A stretch of 64,000 bases of DNA from Halobacillus aidingensis (GTDB taxonomy: Bacteria > Bacillota > Bacilli > Bacillales > Halobacillaceae): positions 129,374-193,373 of the forward strand of contig NZ_FNIZ01000001.1 of NCBI RefSeq assembly GCF_900104185.1, given 5' to 3'. Positions 1 to 7,760 of this stretch are shown here, piece by piece (within the stretch, counting starts at the first letter, position 1; every line of letters starts with the position of its first letter). The translations under genes and the position numbers were made by a program. The notes under the pieces were generated by a model that saw nothing but the letters and a program-made list of their open reading frames with translations, was not told where the DNA came from and made no database searches.

Positions 1-383
1 CTCGCAGCTTCCCAACCACCCCATTCGATGAATGTGAGAAACGAACCCCATTACTGTGTGGGGGGTCTTCCACTATCCTTGTGTTATATGCATAAAGCGC
101 TACATAACAAGCTTTCCGCACCCAGAATAGATTGCCTGCAAGTTCGTATCCTCCATTAAATCTGTGCATAAAAGCAACTTATTCTGGAAGTGGTTTCGAG
201 ACACTTATATGGCAAAGGGGCGGAGGGAAACGGTGAGACTCCTATGGGACGTGTGGGACAGGTGAGACCCCGGAAGGCGTAGCCTGAGGAGGCTCACCGC
301 CCGCCCCATGGAAAGCGAACCTTTTCCCGCAGCCCCTAAACTCACACAAAAGTTTCGAAACTGAGTCTTCCAGAAATGGGAGC
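1..383. repeat. Intergenic repeat copy 1 (left part outside window)
   Basis: This is a partial copy of the ~550-bp repeat family that recurs at about 11.8, 21.9, 25.1, 35.8, 51.4, 53.5 and 55.3 kb. Bases 1-22 are the end of the beta module (ending CAACCACCCC). About 217-337 is the alpha module, and 350-383 is the terminal inverted repeat (TTTCGAAACTGAGTCTTC then GGGAGC). It is the most diverged alpha copy: its middle stem reads ATGGG...CCCAT where other copies have GCGGG...CCCGC, and its apical hairpin is AGGC-GTA-GCCT. Both changes preserve pairing. No convincing gene lies in it. Confidence 0.85.
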
Positions 384-418
384 TTATATTGAAGAAAGAT
401 CGGGGTTTTTTAGAGGTC

Positions 419-458
419 CATAAAAATAAGCCCTCTCCGCTTATACGAGGGGCTTATG
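419..458 (-). terminator. Rho-independent terminator of the parM-parR operon
   Basis: On the minus strand, ATAAGCCCCTC pairs with GAGGGCTTAT, followed by TTTTTA. It begins right after the stop codon of the ParR-like gene and ends the two-gene operon. Confidence 0.75.
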
Positions 459-459
459 A

Positions 460-1059
460 TCATTTATTCATTCTTGATAAAAAGTCACCGAGCAAGTCAT
501 CGTCATCTTCTTCCAGAACATCTTCTTCCCGTTGTTCCTGAAAATCAGCTTGAAGATTGTCCAAATCCAAATCATCCAAATCATCATCCCCATCTACTTC
601 GAGTGGGGTTTCAGGCAACCCAGCTTTCTCCTTCTCAGGTTCGATCTCTGTCGGAATCGGGGCTTCTTCCTCTGTAGCCGCCTCTTCTTGAAGATACAGA
701 GCATCATCAATGTTATAGGCGTTGCTATTTAACGATGCAAGTAAAGTCGTTGCCCTAACAGGATCCATCATGAGCTGATAAAGGATGCTGCCGATGAGAG
801 CTTCTGAGTGTTCATGTTTGATCCAACTTTTCTGCTCTTTCGTAAGAGCTTTTGGAAGCGGAATGGTCACGGTTTCCTTATCTTTCGTAAAGGACTGGTT
901 CACTCCATCAAGGACGAACTGAGCGATTTTACTTGAAAAATTTCTACGTTCCTTCTCTTTTAACTGGGACAGCTGTTTTAATAAATGATCCGGTGTGTCC
1001 GAGGGGACCCGGAACGTAATCGACTGGCCCCTCTCCACACTTTTTCTAGAAGAACTCAT
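460..1059 (-). CDS. ParR-like ribbon-helix-helix partition adaptor
   Basis: A 199-residue protein encoded 9 bp downstream of a ParM-like actin, in the position where type II partition operons carry the centromere-binding adaptor. Residues 10-55 (GQSITFRVP followed by two amphipathic helices) look like a ribbon-helix-helix DNA-binding domain. The last ~70 residues are very acidic (runs of D and E), a plausible tail for contacting the actin filament. The start ATG follows AAGGTGATTGG, just after the parM stop. ParR-type proteins bind repeat arrays and cap ParM filaments (family knowledge). The DNA target here would be the array at about 2354-2530. Sequence identity to known ParR proteins could not be tested; the assignment rests on context and fold-like features. 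Confidence 0.65.
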   Translation of the reverse strand: MSSSRKSVERGQSITFRVPSDTPDHLLKQLSQLKEKERRNFSSKIAQFVLDGVNQSFTKDKETVTIPLPKALTKEQKSWIKHEHSEALIGSILYQLMMDPVRATTLLASLNSNAYNIDDALYLQEEAATEEEAPIPTEIEPEKEKAGLPETPLEVDGDDDLDDLDLDNLQADFQEQREEDVLEEDDDDLLGDFLSRMNK

Positions 1060-1068
1060 CCAATCACC

Positions 1069-2256
1069 TTACTTAGAAGATCCGGCTTTTTGTTCTACTT
1101 TTTTATTAGACTTATCTTCTATCTTCGAATTCTTGCGGATATAGTCAGAAATGAGCTTATAATAAGCATTGGCCATCATCCAGATGCTTTCATTCTCATC
1201 TTCAAAGAATTCAATGTTAAAGCCATCCAGTTTGTTATTCAATGTCTTAATATAGTCTTTCAATACTGCTGAACCGCCACCTACGAAATAGCAGATTTCA
1301 GACTGGGAATTCTTCTGCCATACATTTCTTAAATAACGATACTGTTTCTTCGCAAGTTCAAGTAAAATTCGGTCCGTAATGTCGTGCACATTTGTACGGC
1401 TTCCTCGAACCATGATGTGGTGGCGATCATTTTTACGCGTGATGATATCGACGACGTCACGACGGCTGTCTAATTCAACCCCATGCTTCGTAAGGATCTC
1501 GTCACGGATCATCTCCAATGATTCAGACACTCCCAAGTTGAATCCTTGAGCCTTGTCATCATCCACGTTGCGATTTCTAATAACGGCGATATCAGTAGAA
1601 AGTCCCCCGATGTCTTGAATCAGGATTTGTTTATCTACCAACTCTTTATTAATAATGTTCAAATCATTATCCATGACAAGGTTTACATAAGCAGCAAATC
1701 CTTCTGGATAAACTTTGACCTCATCAAACTTGATGTTTACTTTCATTCCTTGATATTTAGGTGTGACTAAAAATTCCACCTGGTGTACAGAGCCTAGAAG
1801 CTGGGAACGGTAACCTACATCTTTTCCTTCTTTCACTTCACGCAATGGTAAACCTGTACCAAGTGTATAGTTCGCTTCAAGCACATTGTTTTTAGCTGAT
1901 TGCGCATCTTTCCCAGTAACAGCGTCCATAGCAAGAGATGCAAACAGCATGATCAATGTTTGATCTTCTTCTGATTTGTAACTTCCAGGATCCAACTCCG
2001 CAGAATTTGTAGTCTTCGTAGCTAAATTCCCTACACGATAAATAGCATTGTTTTCACGTAAAGCAGGGGAATGCACTCGGATATGTAGATTATCGAGTGG
2101 ATCCTTATCATCTAGATCTTCAATTCCGATAACCGGACGGTCCTCAAGATCTCTAGCGACCACGTTAGGAATATATAAAGAAGATTCCAATTTTCCAAAG
2201 TTCGCCTTCACGGCATCGTTACCAACATCAACAGCTGCAATTCTAGATTTCATCAT
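1069..2256 (-). CDS. ParM/StbA-like actin ATPase (plasmid-type segregation protein)
   Basis: An actin-fold ATPase of 396 residues. The motifs are visible in order: phosphate-1 loop AAVDVGNDAVKA at the N-terminus, phosphate-2 loop QDIGGLSTDIAV near the middle, and the adenosine motif CYFVGGGSAVL in the C-terminal third. The family forms dynamic filaments that push plasmid copies apart. The start is set at 2256 because AGGAG lies 9 nt upstream of ATGATGAAATC; the 13 codons upstream of it have no ribosome site. It is transcribed with the ParR-like gene from the promoter at 2305-2333, and the repeat array lies directly upstream. Its presence beside ordinary chromosomal genes is unusual: it could be a domesticated or integrated plasmid module. 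Confidence 0.85.
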   Translation of the reverse strand: MMKSRIAAVDVGNDAVKANFGKLESSLYIPNVVARDLEDRPVIGIEDLDDKDPLDNLHIRVHSPALRENNAIYRVGNLATKTTNSAELDPGSYKSEEDQTLIMLFASLAMDAVTGKDAQSAKNNVLEANYTLGTGLPLREVKEGKDVGYRSQLLGSVHQVEFLVTPKYQGMKVNIKFDEVKVYPEGFAAYVNLVMDNDLNIINKELVDKQILIQDIGGLSTDIAVIRNRNVDDDKAQGFNLGVSESLEMIRDEILTKHGVELDSRRDVVDIITRKNDRHHIMVRGSRTNVHDITDRILLELAKKQYRYLRNVWQKNSQSEICYFVGGGSAVLKDYIKTLNNKLDGFNIEFFEDENESIWMMANAYYKLISDYIRKNSKIEDKSNKKVEQKAGSSK

Positions 2257-2304
2257 TACACAGCTCTCCTTTTCTTTTGCTAGATTTGACCTCACCTTAC
2301 TTTA

Positions 2305-2333
2305 AATCTATTAAACAATCAGAAAATAGTCAA
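2305..2333 (-). promoter_or_regulatory. Sigma-A promoter of the parM-parR operon
   Basis: On the minus strand, TTGACT and TAGATT are separated by 17 bp, about 50 bp upstream of the parM start and directly next to the repeat array. ParR-type proteins often autoregulate such promoters by binding the adjacent centromere. Confidence 0.6.
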
Positions 2334-2353
2334 TGCGCCTTTTTACGTGTTCA

Positions 2354-2530
2354 TAATTGTGTACTTGTATATATTATTGTGTACATGTATGCATAACTGC
2401 ACACATCCCTTTAAAACAACATGCGTACACTTTTGTGTACATGTAAACGTGATTGCACACGCGATGTATTCATTTTTGTGTGCAAGTAATCATTTTTGCA
2501 AACATGTATGCATATATGTAAACAATCACA
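2354..2530. repeat. Centromere-like (parC) array of ~20-bp repeats
   Basis: Degenerate copies of TTGTGTACATGTAT begin at 2357, 2377, 2397, 2433, 2453, 2476, 2496 and 2516, so most are exactly 20 bp apart. The best copies are at 2357 (one mismatch), 2377 and 2433 (one mismatch); those at 2397, 2453 and 2516 are weak. The tract is AT-rich and has no coding signal on either strand. Its place upstream of a ParM/ParR operon, and its period of about two helical turns, are what a ParR-binding centromere looks like. Confidence 0.7.
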
Positions 2531-2613
2531 TTCTTACCATCATTTTACTATTTTCGACACAAAATCACGGCCTGAGATTTTAATTCTCTTTCTAGTTGGT
2601 GGACTTGGTTTGC

Positions 2614-2644
2614 ATAAAAAAAGAGAGGTTTTTAAACCTCTCCA
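2614..2644 (-). terminator. Terminator of the intracellular protease gene
   Basis: On the minus strand, GAGAGGTTTAAAAACCTCTC is followed by a run of T, just after the stop of the gene at 2658. Confidence 0.8.
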
Positions 2645-2657
2645 TTAAAATATATGA

Positions 2658-3620
2658 TTATGTGATATAGGTGCTGAATAAATCTTCTAATTTTTTTGTC
2701 AGTGCCAAGGTCATCAATCCATTTCCTTCAGCGACTTTAGAGTGACCTAGTGGTGTAGTCCGCTTAATAAGTTGTGAAAACACTTCAGTTTCGGACATTT
2801 CCCTCTGAAATTGAGCCTCTACTAAAGGAATGATTAATGCAAGACCACCAGAAACATGTGGAGTTGCCATAGATGTACCTGATAATCGAGCATATTTACC
2901 TTCAAGATAGGTGGAGAGGACATTGACACCTGGAGCTACAAGATCAATTTGATCATTTGTGTTCGTAAATGAGGCTAGGCGCCGTCCTTCATCAACAGCT
3001 CCCACTTGAATGACTTCATTATAGGCTCCGGGATAAGCGTACTCCATCGTATCTTCCCGCCCATCCCCTTCATTACCTGCCGCACATACAACAGAAACCC
3101 CTTTGGAAATGGCATTCAAGATCGATTTTTTAAGTTCGGGCGTATCATCTGGTCCTCCAAGAGACATAGAGATCACTCGAACCCGCTCATTGTTTTTCCC
3201 TCTCCATTGAACCGCATAATCAATGGCATCAGTAATCCACTGATATTGCCCACTCCCCTCTTCAGAGAGCACCTTAAGAATAAGAAGCTTGGCTTGAGGC
3301 GCAACACCAACAACGCCTTCTCCATCTTCCTTAGCAGCAATGGTCCCTGCAACGTGAGTTCCATGTCCGTTATTATCTTGATAATTGTCAGGGTCTCCAT
3401 CATGATCATCTGTAAAGTTACGTCCGCCTACAATTTGTCCTTGTAAGTCTGGATGATCACTCTGACAACCTGTATCAATGACAGCTATAATGCTGCTCTC
3501 TCCCTGGCGCGTCTCGTCCCATATACTTTGAGCCTCAACCATATGCACACCTTTTGGGACTTCCTTCGTCGTATCCAAAATAGCATCCATTCTGTAAGGG
3601 ATCAGTTTCATTCGATTCAT
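2658..3620 (-). CDS. isp: Intracellular subtilisin-type serine protease (ISP)
   Basis: A cytoplasmic S8 protease of 320 residues, matching the 319 residues of Bacillus subtilis major intracellular protease. There is no signal peptide. The short N-terminus carries LIPYR, the ISP-type propeptide that blocks the active site until it is clipped. The catalytic triad is complete: Asp49 (IAVIDTG), His86 (GHGTHVAG) and Ser250 (SGTSMATPH), with oxyanion Asn183 in AAGNEG. ISPs degrade cytoplasmic protein in stationary phase or sporulation (family knowledge). AAGGAGG stands 6 nt upstream of the ATG. It is a single-gene unit with its own terminator. Confidence 0.93.
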   Translation of the reverse strand: MNRMKLIPYRMDAILDTTKEVPKGVHMVEAQSIWDETRQGESSIIAVIDTGCQSDHPDLQGQIVGGRNFTDDHDGDPDNYQDNNGHGTHVAGTIAAKEDGEGVVGVAPQAKLLILKVLSEEGSGQYQWITDAIDYAVQWRGKNNERVRVISMSLGGPDDTPELKKSILNAISKGVSVVCAAGNEGDGREDTMEYAYPGAYNEVIQVGAVDEGRRLASFTNTNDQIDLVAPGVNVLSTYLEGKYARLSGTSMATPHVSGGLALIIPLVEAQFQREMSETEVFSQLIKRTTPLGHSKVAEGNGLMTLALTKKLEDLFSTYIT

Positions 3621-3784
3621 CCTCTTCCTCCTTCATTTATGAACTACAAGCTGGAAGACTGGTCATGAAGAATGATCTTCCTTAAGTATAACACCGAACG
3701 TATGTTACGTTTACATTATAAAGAAAATAAGGACTTATATACGATATAGTGTAAGATTAAATGAACAATTGTTCTCAATAATGC

Positions 3785-3812
3785 TTGTTATATAACATGA
3801 TTGAGGTATAAT
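3785..3812 (+). promoter_or_regulatory. Sigma-A promoter for the zinc-ribbon / sortase-remnant pair
   Basis: TTGTTA and TATAAT are spaced 16 bp apart, about 65 bp upstream of the GTG start at 3879. The promoter looks intact although the downstream sortase gene is broken. Confidence 0.65.
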
Positions 3813-3878
3813 AGGGAGTGAAAATTCTTTATAAAGAACACACAAGTCAGGTGAGTGTCTAGTATTGGAGGAGATTTC

Positions 3879-4067
3879 GTGATAAAGAAAGTATGTACCC
3901 GCTGTCACAGAGCATCTTACAGTAGTAGTAATTACGGACCCTGGGATTGTCCTATTTGCAACGAAGACCTCACAGATTCAGCACCCCTTCCCATACATTC
4001 TAAAGAGCTACGCACCCCTAAAAAGAAAGTAATTCAAATATATATTAAAAATAAGACGGTCTTATGA
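3879..4067 (+). CDS. Small zinc-ribbon-like protein
   Basis: A 62-residue protein with CTRCH near the N-terminus and CPIC about 20 residues later, a spacing typical of a rubredoxin-like zinc ribbon. The C-terminus is basic. The GTG start at 3879 is chosen because GGAGGAGATTTC directly precedes it; an upstream in-frame GTG at 3855 has no ribosome site. Its stop overlaps the first ATG of the sortase remnant (ATGA), so the two were probably translationally coupled. The function is not recognised. With its partner destroyed it may itself be decaying. Confidence 0.55.
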   Translation: MIKKVCTRCHRASYSSSNYGPWDCPICNEDLTDSAPLPIHSKELRTPKKKVIQIYIKNKTVL

Positions 4068-4515
4068 AATGGTTCACTAGTTTTTCATTCTCATCGGCAT
4101 CAGTTTCCTACGATACCCCCTATGGAAGACCAGAATATCTCTTACCAACAGGACAAGATTATAGACAAATTCAATAAAGGAAGAGAAGATACTGCCACAT
4201 CCTTTAATAAAACCTTAGAAAGATATACACATGTGAATAACTTATTAGATAAGCCCCCTCCCTCTCCCCAATTAACACAATTTCCACAAGAACTACAGGC
4301 GATTGCTATTCTTGAAATTCCTACAATCCAATTAGTACTACCTGTGTTTGAAGGATTTACGGAAGAAATCCTTTCTTACGGAGTGGGAATCATGAACAAC
4401 TCCTTAGACCTTGAAAACAACGGAAATACCGCTCTTGCAGCTCATAGGGGCTTTAATTACCTGTGACCCAATCCCAAATCCAACTCATCGATTGATCGTT
4501 CAAGCTGTACGTTAG
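4064..4515 (+). pseudogene. Sortase, internally deleted and frameshifted
   Basis: Pieces of a class A/D-type sortase are recognisable in three frames. The N-terminus starts MKWFTSF at 4064, and its membrane anchor continues in another frame (FFILIGISFLRYPL). The catalytic-core frame (4122-4466) contains ILEIPTIQLVLPVFEG and the His motif LAAHRG. It then jumps to the Cys motif ITCDPIPNPTHRLIVQAVR, ending at the TAG at 4513. The 60-70 residues that normally separate the catalytic His from TC are missing, and the Cys part is out of frame. The gene cannot make active enzyme. Shift positions are read from translation only. Confidence 0.75.
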
Positions 4516-4593
4516 TGAAATCTCTCTTACATCATACATTCCCATACTTTCATAGCTGAGTAGGAAAGTACCCCCATGGGGAAAACGAAACAA

Positions 4594-4637
4594 AAAACCG
4601 ATGGGAAATCTTTACGATTTTCCATCGGTTTCTTTCT
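4594..4637. terminator. Bidirectional terminator
   Basis: AACCGATGGGAAATC and GATTTTCCATCGGTT form a 15-bp stem flanked by A-rich and T-rich tracts. It can end both the sortase remnant (plus) and the M23 hydrolase gene (minus). Confidence 0.8.
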
Positions 4638-4649
4638 TTGGCTATATTT

Positions 4650-6011
4650 TTAAGGCAAGTATTTACGTGGGTTTACAGAATTAGAACGTGCTCCGTTCCA
4701 GCTTCCTTCATGGATCTCAAAGTGAAGGTGCTGTCCAGTCGAAGCCCCTGTACTACCCATGTTTCCAAGAAACTGACCTCTAGATACAGATTGTCCTGAA
4801 GATACGGCAGGTGTACTTCTCATATGAGCATATACCGTCGTGAAAGTTTGTCCATTCATACGGTGGGAAATCATGACCACATTCCCGTAGCTTGATGAGT
4901 AATTGGCACGGATAACTGTTCCATCTGCTGCGGCACGAATCGGAATGGTGCCTCCGCCAGCTAAATCAATTCCTGAGTGTAACTTTGGTACTCCTGTAAT
5001 CGGATGGATACGATTGCGATCAAACTCAGAAGTAACTCCTGCATTTGCGGGCCAACTGAATAGCGCTCCACTATTGGAAGAAGAAGATTCGTTGGACGAG
5101 CTTGAGTTGGAACTAGAGTTGGAACTAGAACTTGAGTTATTGCTGCTTGTGTTTGAAGCACTTGCTTTCTTTTCAGCAGCTGCTTTTTCAGCCGCAGCTT
5201 TTTCTGCTGCTCTCTTTCTAGCTTCTTCCTCCGCTTTACGTTTTCTTTCACGTTCACGTTCAATTTCCTTCTGGATCGCAGCTTCCTGCGCAGCAAGGGT
5301 ATCCTGCTCTTCTTCAATGTCCATTACATGGTTATGTGCAAGCTCTTCATCTCGTTCAAGACTCTCCATCAGTTCATTTTTTTCTTGTTTTTTCTGGTCG
5401 AGTCCTTGTTTCAAAGCTTCTAATTCTTGTAGCTTTTGCTCGAGAGATGCTAATTCTTTTTCAACTTGTGCTTTTTTCTTTTCTACTTCTTCTTTATCTG
5501 CTTTATGTTGCTCTAGAATTTCTTTATCCTGTGTAGCGATGGTGTTAAGGCTCATGACACGCTCTAAGAAGTTTCCGAAGCTTTCAGCACCCATAAGAAC
5601 ATCTAGGTAATCAATCGCTCCACCGTTTTGGTGCATGGATTTAACGCGATCCTTTAAAAGTTCATCACGTTCAGCAATTCTTTTTTCAAGTTCAGCAATA
5701 TCTGCTTTTAATTGCTCGATGTTTTCTCTTGTTTTCGCAATTTCATTTTCTTTCGTTTCAATCTTATCCATCGCTTCCATCACTTGTTTGTCCAACTGTG
5801 CGATTTCTGCGTTCACTTTTTCTTGTTGTTGTTGAAGCTTTTCGATTTCTTCCTGCTTTTCTTGTTTTTCTTTTTCAATTTCAGACTGCTTGGCACGGTT
5901 CTCCTCTAGTTTATCTTGGTTCGTTTCTGCGTTGACTGTATTAGAATAGAGTGGAAAACCGGATAGAATTAGACTGACGGTCAGAGTGGCTACTAAAACT
6001 CTCAACTTCAA
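4650..6011 (-). CDS. Secreted coiled-coil M23 (LytM) peptidoglycan endopeptidase
   Basis: A 453-residue exported hydrolase. Residues 1-28 are a signal peptide (cut likely after VNA). Residues 30-115 and 165-285 are strongly predicted coiled coil, with K/E/Q heptads. Residues 286-315 are a Ser/Asn linker, and 318-453 are an M23 domain. All zinc and catalytic positions are present: His345 and Asp349 (HSGID), His396 (YAHM) and His428/His430 (HLHFE), so it should be an active enzyme, unlike EnvC. The architecture resembles EnvC/PcsB, whose coiled coils are controlled by FtsEX. It lies directly downstream of ftsX, suggesting FtsX gates its activity during growth or division (inference). Shared operon; terminator at 4594-4637. 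Confidence 0.88.
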   Translation of the reverse strand: MKLRVLVATLTVSLILSGFPLYSNTVNAETNQDKLEENRAKQSEIEKEKQEKQEEIEKLQQQQEKVNAEIAQLDKQVMEAMDKIETKENEIAKTRENIEQLKADIAELEKRIAERDELLKDRVKSMHQNGGAIDYLDVLMGAESFGNFLERVMSLNTIATQDKEILEQHKADKEEVEKKKAQVEKELASLEQKLQELEALKQGLDQKKQEKNELMESLERDEELAHNHVMDIEEEQDTLAAQEAAIQKEIERERERKRKAEEEARKRAAEKAAAEKAAAEKKASASNTSSNNSSSSSNSSSNSSSSNESSSSNSGALFSWPANAGVTSEFDRNRIHPITGVPKLHSGIDLAGGGTIPIRAAADGTVIRANYSSSYGNVVMISHRMNGQTFTTVYAHMRSTPAVSSGQSVSRGQFLGNMGSTGASTGQHLHFEIHEGSWNGARSNSVNPRKYLP

Positions 6012-6064
6012 ACTTTCTTCCTCCCCCGAATCCTTACCTGTTTATTTTTGGCAGATCAATAGAT

Positions 6065-6958
6065 TTAAACTCTTAAATACTTACGTATAGACGTGAAACT
6101 TCCCCATAAACCAATTACGATCCCCATAAGGATCAGGAGTGCAGATACTTTCAACACGAATGGGTAAACGGGCAACAATTCAATGAACAATGTAGGGTAT
6201 CGTGTGGTCACTTCTGTGTAAAGATAATCATATCCGAACACAACGACCGCGATCGGTATGAGTGAACCAAGAATACCGATCATCAATCCCTCAAAAAGAA
6301 ATGGCCAACGGATAAACCAATTTGTCGCTCCGACCATTTTCATGATTTCAATTTCTTTCTTACGAGCAACGATGGTAATTCGAATCGTATTTGCAATCAA
6401 GAACATGGCTGTGAAAAGGAGACCGGCAATTATCGCAAGCCCTACATTACGTGCCACATCCATGACACTGAATAAACGCTGAACGGTTTCTTTGGCGTAT
6501 TCGACTTTGGCTACACTATTAAAATCTTCAATCGTCTGTGCGACTGTTATCGTATCTTCAGGTTCGACTGTTTTGACGATGTAGACGTCATTCAGTGGGT
6601 TTTCATCCTTCAAGGATTCAAACACTTCTCCATCATCGCCTAGACTATCAATCAGTCGATCCAACCCTTCTTCTTTGGACTGGAACTTCACGGAAGAAAC
6701 CGCTGATACTTCTTCAATTTTATCCTTTAAGGCTTCACGACTCGTATCTTCAGCCGTTCTATCAATAAAGACGCGGACTTCTACATCTTCTTCGATCTGT
6801 GATGCAAAGTCGTTTAAATTCAATAGCAATGTGGCAAAAACTCCAACTAGCAATAAGGTTACGGTCACAGCTGAAATAGAAGCTATGGACATCCACCTGT
6901 TTCTAGCTAAGCTTTTTACGCCCTCTTTGCCGTGGCGACCGAATGTTTTAAATTTCAT
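6065..6958 (-). CDS. ftsX: FtsX, membrane subunit of the FtsEX cell-wall hydrolase regulator
   Basis: A 298-residue permease-like protein starting MKFKTFGRHGKEG, which matches the Bacillus FtsX N-terminus; codons upstream of 6958 are an artefact of the open frame. There is one membrane helix at ~25-45, a large extracellular domain (~50-160) and three C-terminal helices with the conserved EIEIMKMVGAT cytoplasmic loop. FtsX works with the ATPase FtsE to activate septal or lateral hydrolases through its outer domain. The gene is followed 53 bp later by the M23 coiled-coil hydrolase. The odd feature is that ftsE, normally immediately upstream and overlapping, is absent. Confidence 0.93.
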   Translation of the reverse strand: MKFKTFGRHGKEGVKSLARNRWMSIASISAVTVTLLLVGVFATLLLNLNDFASQIEEDVEVRVFIDRTAEDTSREALKDKIEEVSAVSSVKFQSKEEGLDRLIDSLGDDGEVFESLKDENPLNDVYIVKTVEPEDTITVAQTIEDFNSVAKVEYAKETVQRLFSVMDVARNVGLAIIAGLLFTAMFLIANTIRITIVARKKEIEIMKMVGATNWFIRWPFLFEGLMIGILGSLIPIAVVVFGYDYLYTEVTTRYPTLFIELLPVYPFVLKVSALLILMGIVIGLWGSFTSIRKYLRV

Positions 6959-6995
6959 AGTGGTGGTCACCCCGTGTAATCCGTTCAATCTCTCC
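6948..6995 (-). pseudogene. Possible 3' remnant of ftsE
   Basis: In the frame that overlaps the ftsX start, the minus strand reads GEIERITRGDHHYEI then stop. The ending resembles the C-terminus expected for Bacillus FtsE, and the stop-start overlap is what an intact ftsE-ftsX junction would give. Sequence further upstream in this frame shows no Walker or signature motifs and meets a stop within about 40 codons. The match is short, so this is tentative. Confidence 0.3.
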
Positions 6996-6999
6996 ACTG

Positions 7000-7375
7000 T
7001 ATAGAACGGAATCCCTCAGAACATAAGGTGCTAGACTGCGGTGATGCAGATCGAACAATTTATATCACTTCCTACTAAACTCTCATTTTGTGAATCTATG
7101 TTGTCTGTTGTATGTACTTTGAGTCGTCTGTTGCATTTTCCTATCTCATTATATCAAAGATATTCGCTAAATAAAGACAAATTATTATTACATTTATGTT
7201 TCAAACCATAACAAAACACACGTATGTTCGCCTTTTCCGTCGACAAAATATGCTCTTAATAAGAGCTGGGTTGGTGATTAAAGTCATAGGTTAATAGAAC
7301 TAATTATTCCCTCCTTGATTTTAAGGAAAATTTTCCAACAATAGAGGAGTATAGCTGCGGATGAACATCTAAAAA
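7000..7375. other. Gene-free interval upstream of ftsX
   Basis: About 375 bases without a supportable gene, AT-rich between 7080 and 7330. The place is where ftsE (and often cccB) would be expected in Bacillus. CGAACATACGTGTG at about 7217-7230 loosely resembles a LexA box, but its second half is poor. Confidence 0.5.
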
Positions 7376-7379
7376 AGAG

Positions 7380-7413
7380 CAAAAAAATAAGACAATCTTT
7401 TGGAATTGTCTTC
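7380..7413 (-). terminator. Terminator after the 93-residue protein gene
   Basis: On the minus strand, AAGACAATTCC and its partner ATTGTCTT form a stem followed by ATTTTTTT. It ends the 8471-7420 genes. Confidence 0.75.
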
Positions 7414-7419
7414 ATGAGC

Positions 7420-7701
7420 TTAATTTTTCAATTTCTTCAAGGTTTCCAGCTCGCGCTTGAGCCGGATATTTTCTTGACGTATAGAATCCAGGCTCTCCGG
7501 TTTTCTTTGAATCGGCGATAAATGGACTTCATACCATGATTTTTTAAACGCGTCGTTGACATCACTCGTCCTTCTGATAATGGCTGAAGGATAATGGGAC
7601 TTCAAGTGAGATACTTCTTTTTCAGAAAGCCTCAATTCTCTGAAGGATATCCCCTCTTTGAAGGAATCTGACAAAAATTGGTCAAACTCGCTTTTGGACA
7701 T
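7420..7701 (-). CDS. Small hypothetical protein with C-terminal coiled coil
   Basis: A 93-residue soluble protein beginning MSKSEFDQFLSDSF. AGGAGGGGTG lies upstream of the ATG at 7701, so the longer open frame (to 7764) is not used. The last ~30 residues (ENIRLKRELETLKKL) form a short Leu/Lys coiled coil. The central part has SEKEVSHLKSHYP and IIRRTS. The family was not recognised. It lies 59 bp downstream of the racemase gene on the same strand and is probably co-transcribed, so it may be linked to that function or just a passenger. Confidence 0.6.
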   Translation of the reverse strand: MSKSEFDQFLSDSFKEGISFRELRLSEKEVSHLKSHYPSAIIRRTSDVNDAFKKSWYEVHLSPIQRKPESLDSIRQENIRLKRELETLKKLKN

Positions 7702-7760
7702 GATACGCACCCCTCCTGATGAATGGTTCTTGTTACAAATATAAGAAGGGGGTACGCTTT

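Noticed and set aside
2354-2530. CRISPR array
   Set aside because: Repeats are short, degenerate and nearly contiguous, with no spacers and no cas genes. A centromere-like array next to parM fits better.
4903-5610. 235-codon open frame on the plus strand
   Set aside because: It is antisense to the coiled-coil and linker part of the M23 hydrolase; the Glu/Lys/Ser-rich sense codons create Leu/Phe/Ser-rich antisense frames. No ribosome site.
7215-7232. LexA (SOS) box
   Set aside because: CGAACATACGTGTG matches the first half of CGAAC-N4-GTTCG, but the second half is poor and no gene lies in the right position.
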